Shown here one piece after another: positions 1 through 12,000 of a stretch of 64,000 nucleotides of DNA. The DNA is from Pyrocephalus nanus (taxonomy: Eukaryota; Chordata; Aves; Passeriformes; Tyrannidae): assembly GCA_038380795.1 (NCBI GenBank), contig CM076261.1, forward strand, positions 96,556,418 through 96,620,417, read 5' to 3'. Positions within the stretch are counted from its first letter, which is position 1; every line of letters starts with the position of its first letter. The position numbers and the translations under genes are program-made. Under the pieces are notes generated by a model that worked only from the letters and a program-made list of their open reading frames with translations, made no database searches and was not told the DNA's origin.

Positions 1-28
1 ACCAACAGCGTTTTCCCGGGAATCTCCG
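1..28 (+). CDS. RECQL4: RECQL4: possible 3' end of an upstream exon
   Basis: The window opens with about 28 bases that end in a good donor (ccg|gtgagg). Read so as to leave one base over, they stay open (NSVFPGIS) and join in phase to the exon at 1506. This is the only candidate for the preceding exon. It is too short to confirm by similarity. Confidence 0.35.
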
Positions 29-3000
29 GTGAGGGGACGGGATGGGGTTGGAGGGAAGAGATTCCCGCATGGAAAAGGAGGGATTTGGCTTGGAAAGTTG
101 GGATTTGGGGGCTGAAAAGTTGGGATTTGGGGGCTGAAAAGTTGGGATTTGGGGGTTAAAAAGTTGGGATTTGGGGGTTAAAAAGTTGGGATTTGGGGGT
201 TAAAAAGTTGGGATTCAGGTTGGAAAATTGGGATTTGGGGGCTGAAAAGGAGGGATTCGGCCCCAAAAATGCAACTTTTTACCCTAAGGAAGGGACTGAG
301 CCATAAAAATGAGGGATTCACTCCTGAAATTGAGGGTTTTTTGCCCTAAAAAAAAAGGAGATTGGATCCCAAAACTGAGGGATTTGACCTTCAAATGAAG
401 GGTTCAGACCTTAAAAAATTGGGATTTGGACCTTGAAAACGAGGGATTTGGCCTCAAAATTGAAATTTTAGCCTCTAAAATATGCTTGACTCCAAAAATT
501 GTGGGGTTTGACCAGAAAAATGTGATTTTTCTCCCCTAAAAATGCCATTATTCTCCCCTAAAAATATCATTGTTCTCCCTTTAAAATGTGATTTTTCTCC
601 CCTAAAAAATGTCATTGTTCTCTCTTAAAAATGTCATTGTTCTCTCTTAAAAATGTGATTTTCTCCCTTAAAAATGTCATTTTCTCCCCTAAAAATGTCA
701 TTTTCCCCCTAAAAATGTCACTGTTCTCCCTTTAAAATGTAATTTTCTCCCCTAAAAATGGCATTGTTCTCCCCTAAAAATGGCAATTTTCTCCCTTAAA
801 AATGCGATTTTCTCCCCTAAAAATATCATTGTTCTCCCTTAAAAATGTGATTTTCTCCCCTTAAAAATGTCATTGTTCTCCCCTAAAAACTGCAATTTTC
901 TCCCCTAAAAATTGCAATTTTCTCCCCTAAAAACGTCAGTGTTCTCCCTTAAAAATGTCATTTTCTCCCCTAAAAATTGCAATTTTTTCCCCTAAAAACG
1001 TCATTGTTCTTCCCTAAAAATGTAATTTTCTCCCCTAAAAATGTCATTGTTCTCCCTTAGAAATGCGATTTTCTCCCCTAAAAATGTAATTTTCTCCCCT
1101 AAAAATGCGATTTTCTCCCCTAAAAATGTCACTGTCTCCCTTAAAAATGTCATTTTCTCCCCTAAAAATGTAATTTTCTCCCCTAAAAAATGTCATTGTT
1201 CTCCCCTAAAAATTGCAATTTTCCCCCCAAAAACATCATTGTTCTCCCCTAAAAATGTGATTTTCTCCCCTAAAAATGGCATTGTTCTCCCTTAGAAATG
1301 CGATTTTCTCCCCTAAAAATGTCATTTTTCTCCCCTAACAATTGACATGGTGCCCTAAAAACACGGATTTTTACCCCTAAAAACACGACTTTTCACCTTA
1401 AAACGTGGACTTCGCCTTCCAAAAACCCCCTCGCTCGGAGCCTCCCAACCCAAATTCGGAAATTCCCACTTTGAATCCCGACTCTCTTCCCTTCATCCGT
1501 GCCAGGGAGCGGCTCCGACTCCCTGGAAGCGCCGCCATCCCTGGACACGCGGAGGCCGGAATTGGCTCCGTGCCCTCTCCCGGCGCCCGTGGAGCCGCTT
1601 TACAGCCTGGGAACGGACGGGGCAGTGCCAGGTAGGGCCGGGAGCGACTCCAGGTGGGAATTATCCCTCGGAATTCCACCATGTCCGTACCTTCCATCCC
1701 GCAGATCCGCCGCAGGAGGTGCTGGAAGCTCTGAGGGAGTTGGGTTACGACTCGTTCCGCCCGGGACAAGCTGTGGCCGTCATGAGGATCCTCTGTGGTT
1801 GGAACCTCCCCTCCTTCTCTTCCCGCCCTTTTTTCCCACCTTTGTCCCTTCTGGGAATTCCCATTTTTCTCCCTTTTTCCCTCAGGGTTGTGTTGCCCAC
1901 ACCCTCCCCTCCTTTCTCCTCTTCCTGCCCTTTTTTCCCAGCTTTGTAGTTTCTGGGAATTCCCATTTTTTTCCCTCATTTTCCCTCAGGGTTGTGTTGC
2001 CCACACCCTCCTCTTCCCGCCTTTTTCCCCACCTTTGTCCCTTCTGGGCATTCCTATTTTTTTCTCTTTTCCCCTCATGGTTATCCACACTGGTGGTGTT
2101 GCCCACACCCTCCTCTTCCCACCTTTTTTCCCAGCTTTGTAACTTCGGGGAATTCCCATTTTTTTTCCTCTTTTTCCCTAAGGATTGCATTGCCCACACC
2201 CTCCCCTCCCTTCTCCTCTTCCCACCCTTTTTTCCCACCTTTGTCCCTTCTGGGCATTCCTATTTTTCTCCCCTTTTTCCTTCAGGGTTATCCACACTTG
2301 TGGTGTTGCCCACACCCTCCTCTTCCCACCCTTTTTTCCCAGTTTTGTCCCTTCTGGGAATTCCCATTTTTTTTCCTTTTTTTCCCTCAGGGTTGTGTTG
2401 ACCACACCATCCCCTCCCTCCTCCTCTTCCCACCCTTTTTTCCCACCTTTGTCCCTTCTGGGAATTCCCATTTTTTTCCCCTTTTTCCCTCAGGATTATC
2501 CACGCTGGTGGTGTTGCCCACACCCTCCTCTTCCTACCCTTTTTCCCAGTTTTGTAACTTCTGGGCATTCCCATTTTTATCTCATTTTCCCTCGGGGTTG
2601 TGTTGCCCACTCCCTCCTCTTCCCGCCTTTTTTTCCCACCTTTGTACCTTCTGGGAATTCCCTTTTTTTTCCCCTTTTTCCCTCAGGGTTGTGTTGCCCA
2701 CACCCTCCCCTCCTTTCTCCTCTTCCCACCTTTTTTCCCAACTTTGTAACTTCTGGTAATTCCCATTTTTTCCCCTTTTCCCTTACTGGTGGTGTTGCCC
2801 ACACCCTCCCCTCCCTCTTCTTCCCGCCCTTTTTTTGCCAGCTTTGTAATTTGTGGGAATTCCCATTTTTTTTCCCCCCAGGGTTATCCACGCTGGTGGT
2901 GTTGCCCACGGGGCTGGGTAAATCGCTGTGCTACCAACTGCCCGCCCTGCTGTACCAGCGGCACCGCCGCGCCCTCACCCTCGTCGTGTCGCCGCTTGTC

Positions 3001-6000
3001 TCCCTCATGGACGACCAGGTACCCCCCCCAACCCTCCCCTCAGCTTTTCCCGCCTTGTTCCCACCTGGAAAACGCCGGGAGACGCCTAAAATGTCTCCCC
3101 CTCGCAGGTGTCGGGGCTCCCGCCCTGCCTGAGGGCCGTCTGCGTCCACTCCAACATGTCCAAGGCCCAGCGGGAAAAGGTCCTGGAGAAGGTGAGGGCG
3201 CCGCCATTTCCTCCCCTCAGGATGAGGGCATCGGGAACGGGAGCTCAGACCCGAAAATTCGGATTTGCTCCCTGAAAATGGGCATTTTACACTAAAAATG
3301 AGGGATTTTACACTAAAAATGAGGGATTTTTCCTCAAATACCAAAAAAAAGTTTAGACCCTAAAAATGTGGGGTTTGCCCTGGAAAGCGAAGGATTTCTC
3401 CCCCAAAAAAACCCTAAAAATGAGACTTTTTTTCCTGAAAGAATTAAGTTGCGGCTGAAAAAGGTGGATTTGGGCTTGGAAAATGAGGGATTTGGCCTCA
3501 AAAATGACATTTCACACCCGAAAATTTGGATTTGCTCCCTAAAAATGGGCGTTTTAACCTAAAAATATGGATTTGGGATGAGGGGTTTTTCCTCAGATAC
3601 TGAGGTTTAGACCCTAAAAATGTGGGTTTGCCCTGGAAAGTGAAGGATTTCTCCCCCAAAAAATGAGGTTTTAGGCTTGAAAAATGTGGCTTTCCCTCCC
3701 CCTCAAAAAGTTATAGTTTGAGTCTAAAAAGGGGATTTGAGCTTGGAAAATGAGGGTTTTGGCCTTAAAAATGAGATTTTAGAGCCTAAAAATGTTCTGT
3801 TTTCCCACAGAAAAATTAAGGTTTGGACGTGAAAATGTGAAGTTTGGCCTGGAAAATGTGGGGTTTGGGCCTGGAAAATGAGGGTTTTGGCCTCAAAAAT
3901 GAGATTTCACACCCAAAAGTTCAGATTTGCTCCCTAAAAATGGGCATTTTACCCTAAAAATATGGATTTTGGATGAGGGATTTTCCCTCAGATACTGAAG
4001 TTTAGACCCTAAAAATGTGAGGTTTTAGGCTTGAAAAATGTGGCTTTACCCCCCCTCCCCCAAAAAGAATTAAGGTTCGAGTCTAAAAAGGTGAATTTGG
4101 GCCCAGAAAATGTAGGGTTTGGCCTCAAAAATGAGATTTTAGACCCTAAAAATGTTCTGTTTTCCCACAGAAAAATTAGGCTTTGGGCCTGAAAATGTGG
4201 ATTTTGGCCCGGAAAATGAGGAATTTGGCCCCAGAAAATAAAGAATTTGGCCCCAGAAAATGAAGAATTTGGCCCCGGAAAATAAAGAATTTGGCCCCAA
4301 AAATGTGACTTTAGACCCCAAAAACGTAATTCTTTTCCCGCCAACAAATTAAGACCCGAGTCCAAAAACGTGACTTAGGCCTTGAAAATGAGGGATTTGG
4401 CCTCAGAAATGAGATTTTAGAGCCTAAAAATGTTCTGTTTTCCCACAGAAACATTAAGGTTTGTGGAATTAGACCCAGAGAATGAGGAATTTGGCCCCAG
4501 AAAATAAAGAATTTGGCCCCAGAAAATGAGCAATTTGGCCCAAAAAAAAAAGAATTTGGCCCCAAAAAATGAAGAATTTGGCCCCAGAAAATGAAGAATT
4601 TGGCCCCAGAAAATGAGCAATTTGGCCCCAAAAATGTGACTTTAGGCCCTAAGAGCGTAATTTCTTTTCCCGCCAACAAATTAAGACCCGAACCCAAAAA
4701 CGTGACTTAGGCCTGGAAAATCGGGGGTTTGGCCTCAAAAACTTGGTTTCGCTCGCTAAAATTCCGATTTTTCTCCCTGAGAATGAACCTCACCCCATAA
4801 AAGCAGGGATTTTACCTGAGAAATTCCTGCTGTCCCCTCAGAAATTCCCGCTGTCCCCTCAGGTGCGGGCGGGCGAGGTGCAGGTGCTGCTCGTGTCCCC
4901 TGAGGCCCTGCTGGGTGTCCCTGAGAATGAAGCTCAGCCCCAAAAAGCAGGGATTTTACCTCAGAAATTCCTGCTGTCCCCTCAGAAATTGCCGCTGTCC
5001 CCTCAGAAATTCCCGCTGTCCCCTCAGGTGCAGGCAGGTGAGGCGCAGGTGCTGCTCGTGTCCCCCGAGGCCCTGCTGGGTCTCCCCGAGAATGAACCTC
5101 ACCCCATAAAAGCAGGGATTTTCCCTCAGAAATTCCTGCTGTCCCCTCAGAAATTCCCACTGTCCCCTCAGGTGCGGGCGGGCGAGGTGCAGGTGCTGCT
5201 CGTGTCCCCCGAGGCCCTGCTCGGTCTCCCCGAGAATGAACCTCACCCCATAAAAGCAGGGATTTTCCCTCAGAAATTCCCGCTGTCCCCTCAGGTGCGG
5301 GCGGGCGAGGTGCAGGTGCTGCTCGTGTCCCCCGAGGCCCTGCTGGGCGGCACCGGCTCCGGTTCCATCCCGGGATTGCTGAGGGGTCGGGATCCCCTCC
5401 CGGCCGTGGCCTTCGCCTGCCTGGACGAGGCTCACTGCGTGTCCCAGTGGGCTCACAACTTCAGACCATCCTACCTGCGCGTCTGCAAGGTGGGGACAAT
5501 CTACAGGGGGTGGGGACAATGTACAGGGGGTGGGGACAATCCACAGGGGATGGGGACAATCACCATGGGAATGTGGGACAACCCACACAGGGGATGGGGG
5601 ACAATCTACAGGGATGTGGGACAGTCTACAGGGATGGGGACAATCACCAGGGGATGGGGGACAACCCAGAGGGGATGGGGACAATCACTGGGGATGGGGA
5701 CAATCTTCAGGGGGTGGGGACAATCTACAGGGATGGGGGACAACCCACAGGGGATGGGGACAACCCACAGGGGTGGGGGACAACCCACAGGGGTGGGGGA
5801 CAACCCACAGGGGATGGGGGACAAATCACAGGGGATGGGGGACAATCTACAGGGGGTGGGGACAATCTACAGGGGGTGGGGGAGAACCCACAGGAATGGG
5901 GACAACTCACAGGGGATGGGGGACAACTCACAGGGGGTGGGGGACAACTCACAGGGGGTGGGGGACAACTCACAGGGGGTGGGGGACGATCTACAGGGGT

Positions 6001-9000
6001 GGGGACAATCTACAGGGGGTGGGGGACAATCTACAGGGGGTGGGGGACAAACACTGGGGATGGGGGAGAACCCACAGGAATGGGGACAATCTACAGGGGA
6101 TGGGGGACAATCACCATGGGAATGTGGGACAACTCACAGGGGATGGGGACAATCTACAGTGGATGAGAACAATCTACAGGGGATGTGGGACAATCTACAG
6201 GGGATGTGGGACAATCTACGAGGGATGGGGGACAATCCCTGTGGGAATGGGGGACAATATACAGGGAGTGTGGGACAAACACTGGGGATGGGGGACAACC
6301 CACAGGGGATGGGGGACAACCCACAGGGGTGGGGGACAATCACCAGGGGATGGGGGACAATCACCAGGGGATGGGGGACAATCTACAGGGGATGGGGGAC
6401 AACCCACAAGGGGTGGGGGACACCCACAAAGGGTGTAGGACAACCCACAGGGGATGGGGACAATCTACAGTGGATGAGGACAATCTACAGAGGGTGGGGG
6501 ACAATCTACAGGGGATGGGGGATGACCCACAGGGGATGGGGGACAACCCACACAGGGGATGGGGGACAATCTACAGTGGATGAGGACAATCTGCAGGGGG
6601 TGGGGGACAACTCACAGGGGATGGGGGACAACCCACACAGGGGATAGGGGACAATCTACAGGGGGTGGGGGACAATCTACAGGGGGATGGGGGACAACCC
6701 CTGCGGGATGTGGGACAACCCCTGCGTAACAACCCCCATGGGATGAACGTGGAACAACCACCACACTCCTGATCGTTTTTTTTTTTACAATTTCCCCCCC
6801 AAACCCGGCTATTCCGGCAGGTTCTCCGGTCTCGCCTGGGCATCCGCTGCTTCCTGGGCCTGACGGCCACAGCCACGGCGGCCACGGCTCGGGACGTGGC
6901 TCGGCACTTGGGGATCCCCGAGGGGGGAGAGGCCCCGGCGCGCTCGGCCGCGGTGCCGCCCAACCTGCTCCTCTCGGTGTCCCTGGAGCGCGACCGCGAC
7001 CAGGTGGGGATGAGTTCAGGGGGGAAAACATCGAGGTTGGAAAGGATTTTCCTTGTTTTTCCACCTGTTTTTTTTCCTGGTGGAATTGGGTGGTGTTGGC
7101 GGTCCCGCTGATGCCCAAAAAGGCAGATTAAAAACTGTTTAGACAAGAGTTTTGTGTCTAAAGCAGCAAGGCATTTATTTATTTAACGGCCGGGGCAGCC
7201 TGCCAGCTAGTGCTGGAAAAACAGGCTCCGAGGTGCTTGAATAGAACGAGTAATTTACACAGATTTTGACAATGATGACAACACATTCACACACATATTC
7301 ATATTATTGCATCATTGCATTACAATATCCATAGCAGGTGGAGTCGGGGCAGAGATGGAGGCGTGGTCACTATTTTGAGGAATATTTTGGTGGGAGTTCC
7401 TGTTTGCCTTCATCTTAGGGTCCGCTTTTAACTCCTCTTCCTCACGTGACATGTGACATTTCGTACTTTCTGTTGTCCTTGTGTTCTGATGGCTGAAGCT
7501 TCAAGAAGGCCTTGGCTTTGGGCCTATTTAGACCATTGAAATGTCTACCTTGGCTCCCCTGGATGAGATTTATGGGTGTTGAGTTCTTTGTCTGGTGTTT
7601 GTTGTGGTTCCTTTAAGGTTTAATGCCCCTGGTACAGGACAGAGTCTTCTTAGTATGAAACGCTGCTTACAGCAAACGAAATATAACTTACAGTAAATTA
7701 TAAGTCGTACAGGGGGGTAGGGTCTTGTGGATTTACAGTAAAAACATCTCAATTAACTCTTCCTTCTTCACCGCAGGCTTTGGTGTCCCTGCTGCAAGGG
7801 GACCATTTCGGAGCCCTGAGCTCCATCATCGTTTACTGCACGAGGCGCGAGGAGACGGAGCGCGTGGCAGCCCTCATCCGGACACGGCTCCAGGGAATTC
7901 CCGCTCCGGAATGTGACACAGCAACCCCGGGGAATGGAGGGAAAGGTAGGGAAGAGTTGGGAAAAGGGAGGGGGGGAATGGGGTGTTCGTGAGGGTGTTC
8001 CGTGGGGGGATGGATCTGATCGGTGATTGGGAGGGGTTTGGAGGGGGGGGGGGAAATGAGGGATTTGAGGTGGGAATGAGGGATTTGAGGTGGGAATGAG
8101 GGATTTGAGATGGGAAGTGAGGGATTTGAGATGGAAATGAGGGATTTGGGATTGGAAATGAGGGATTTGAGCTGGGAAATGAGGGATTTGAGCCGGGAAA
8201 TGAGGGATTTGAGATGGGAAGTGAGGGATTTGAGCTGGGAAATGAAGGATTTGAGACGGGATTTTGAATGTCCATTTCCCCATTTTGAGAGTCACCTCCC
8301 TCATGTTTTGGGGTCCCATTTTCAGGCTCCAATCCCACATTTTCAGAGTCAATTTCCAGACTCTGAGAGTGAACTCCCTCATGTTTTGGGGATCCCATTT
8401 TGAGCTCCAATCCCTCATTTTGAGCATCCATTTCCCCATTCTGAGAGTGAACTCTCTCATGTTTTGAGAGTGAACTCCCTCATGTTTTTGAGGTCCCATT
8501 TTCAGGCTCCAATCCCAAATTTTGACTGCCAATTTCCAGACTCTGAGAGTGAACTCCCTCATGTTTTGAGATCCCATTTTGAGCTCCAATCCCTCATTTT
8601 GAGCATCCATTTCCCCATTCTGAGAGTGAACTCCCTGATGTTTTGAGACTGAACTCCCTCATGTTTGGGGGTCCCATTTTCAGGCTCAAATCCCTCATTT
8701 TGAGTGCCAGTTCCCAAACTTTGAGAGTGAACTCCCTGATGTTTTGTGACTGAACTCCCTCATGTTTTGGGGATCCCATTTTCAAGCTCCAGTCCCTCAT
8801 TGTGAGTGCCAATTTCCAGACTCTGAGAGTGACCTCCCTCATGTTTTGGGGTCCCATTTTGAGCTCCAATCCCTCATTTTAAGTGTCCATTTCCCCATTC
8901 TGAGAGTAAATTCCCTCATGTTTCGAGAGTGAACTCCCTCATGTTTTGGGGTCCCATTTTCAGGCTCCAATCCCTCATTTTGAGCGTCCATTTCCCCATT

Positions 9001-12000
9001 TTGAGAGTGACCTCCCTCATGTTTTGGGGTCCCATTTTGAGCTCCAATCCCTCATTTTAAGTGTCCATTTCCCCATTCTGAGGGTAAATTCTCTCATGTT
9101 TTGAGAGTGAACTCCCTCATGTTTTGAGAGTGAACTCCCTCATGTTTTGAGAGTGAACTCCTTCATGTTTTGAGAGCCAACTCCCTCATGTTTTCGGGGG
9201 TCCCATTTTCAACCTCCAACCCCTCATTTTGACTGCCCATCCCCACACTTCAAGAGTGACCTCCCTCATGTTTTTGGAGGTCCCCCATTTTCAACCTCCA
9301 TCCCCTCACCCAACCCTTTTCCCGCCCTTTTTTCTTTCCCTTCCCCTCAGGCTGCCCCCCCCCTCCCCTCAACATGGCTGCCGCCTACCACGCCGGCTTG
9401 TCCAGCGGCGAGCGCCGGCGCGTCCAGCGCCTCTTCATGAGGGGGCAGCTGCGGGTGGTGGTGGCCACGGTGGCCTTCGGGATGGGGCTGGACAAGCGCG
9501 ACGTGCGCGCCGTCGTCCACTACAACCTGCCCAAGGACCTGGAGAGCTACGTGCAGGAGATCGGCCGCGCCGGCCGCGATGGCCGACCCGCCTTCTGCCA
9601 CCTCTTCCTGGACCCGGAGGTAACGCTGCCCACTCACCCCCTCACAGGGTTTAAGGGGGGTTTTTCTGCTTTAAATCCGTGGGGTTTTTATTTTTACCGC
9701 AGGGTGGGGATCTCCCCGAGCTGCGGCGTCACATCTACGGCGACACGGTGGAATTCTGGGCCATCAAGCAGTTGGTGCTGGAGGTTTTCGCTCCCTGCAA
9801 GTGCCGGCAGATTTACGGGGAGGAGAGGGGGGACGCCCAGGTGAGGAGAGGAGGGAGGGGTGGGTGGGTCAAAAGTGGGGGATTTGATTGGAAAATGAGG
9901 GGGTTGGGGCTCAAAAGGGGTAATTGACTCTAAAAATGTGGGATTTGAGTGGAAAATGGGGGGGTTGGGCCTCAAAATGGGGGTATTGACTCTCAAAATG
10001 TGGTATTTGACTCTCGAAATTGGAGAGGTTGAGGCTCGAAATGTGGGATTTTACTCTGAAAATGGGGGACTTGATTCTCAAAATGTGAGATTTGACTGGA
10101 AAATGGGGGGGTTGAGGCTCAAAAGGGGGGAATTGACTCTCAAAATGTGGGATTTGACTCTGAAATTGGGGGAATTGACTCTCAAAATGTGGGATTTGAC
10201 TCTGAAATTGGGGAAATTGACTCTCAAAATGTGGGATTTGATTGGAAAATGGGGGGTTGGGGCTCAAAAGGGGGGAATTGACTGTAAAAATGTGGGATTT
10301 GACTCTGAAAATGGGGGAATTGAGGCTCAAATTGGGGGAATTGACTCTGAAACTGGGGGAATAGACTCTCGAAATGTGGGATTTGACTGGAAATTGGGGG
10401 GGTTGAGGCTCAAAAGGGGGGAATTGACTCTAAAAAATGTGGGATTTGACTCTCGAAATGTGGAATTTGACTCTGAAATTGGGGGAATTGACTCCCAAAA
10501 TTTCAACCTGAAAACGTGGACGTTCACTCTGAAAATTTGGGATTTGACTCTCAAAATTTAAGCCTGGAAATGGAGGATTTGACCCGGAAAGTCTGGGAAT
10601 TGACTCCCAAAATTTGACCCTGAAAAGGAGAGAATTGACTCTCAAATCTGGGAATTGACTCCCAAAATTTGACCCTGAAAATGTGGGAATTCACTCTCAA
10701 AACTGAAGGATTTGACCCAGAAAATTTCACCCCGAAAATGTGGCAATCGACTCTCCAAAGCAGGGAATTGACTCCCAGAATTTGACTCTGAAAATGTGGG
10801 AATTGACTCTCAAAATATGGGATTTTAGTCTGAAAATTGAAGCCTGAAAAGGAAGGATTTGACCCTGAAAATCTGGGAATTGACTCTCAAAATTTGACTC
10901 CTAAAATGTGGGAATTGCCTCTAAAATTGAGGGATTTGACCCAGAAAATTTCACTCTCAAATTTAGGGCATTGACCCTGAAAATGAGGGAATTCAGACCC
11001 TAAACCCGAGGGATTTGACCACAAAACTATCATTTGACCTAAAAATGCAAATTTTTCCATAAAATCAAGGCATTTGACCCTAAAAATGGGCATTGGGGCT
11101 CAGAAAATGAGGGATTTTGCCTCAAAAATGAAATTTTAGAGCCTAAAAATGTGATTTTCTGCCCTAAAAAATCGAGATTGGACATGAAAATTGCAGATTT
11201 TGGCTTTGAAAATGAGAGATTTTGCCTCAAAAATGAGCCTTTTGTCCATAAAAGTGTGGATTTTGGCCCAGAAAATGCGAGATTTTGCCTCAAATGTGAA
11301 CTTTTTGTCCATAAAAATGTAGATTTTGGCTTCAAAAATGAGGAATTTTGCCTCAAAAATGAGCCTTTAGACCCTAAAAATGCAGATTTTGGCCCAGAAA
11401 ATAAGAAATTTCACCTGAAAAATGAGCCTTTTGTCCATAAAAATGTGGATTTGGGGCCAGAAAATGTGAGATTTTGCCTCAAAAATGAGCTTTTTGACAA
11501 CAAAAACGCAGATTTTGGCCTTGAAAACGAGGAATTTGACCTCAAAATTGAGCTTTTTGTCCATAAAACTGTGGATCTTGTCCCAGAAAATGATTTTGCC
11601 TCAAAAGTGAACTTTTTGACCATAAAAATGCAGATTTTCGCTTCAAAATTGAGGGATTTCTCCTCAAAAATGAGCCTTTAGACCATAAAAATGCGGATTT
11701 TGTACCAGAAAATGAGGGATTTCCCCTCAAACATGAACTTTTTGACCACAAAAATGCAGATTTTGGCCCAGAAAAGGAGGGATTTCCCCTCAAATATGAG
11801 CTTTTTGACCACAAAACTGCAGATTTTGGCCCTGAAAATGAGGGATTTTGCCTCAAAAATGAGCCTCTAGACCATAAAAACATGAATTTTGGCCCAGAAA
11901 ATGAGGGATTTCTCCTAAAAAATTACCTTTTTGGCCATAAAAATGCAGATTTTGGCCTTGAAAAGCAGGGATTTCACCTCAAAAATGACCTTTTTGACCA

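Noticed and set aside
4863..5294. Taking 4863 as the true start of the DEAH exon
   Set aside because: The inserted sequence ([11 protein letters not shown]..) has no counterpart in RECQL4 of other vertebrates, whereas a start at 5295 aligns without gaps.
7109..7770. A small protein gene on the minus strand (60 codons at 7570-7752)
   Set aside because: It lies within the LTR, is short and lacks similarity to retroviral or host proteins.
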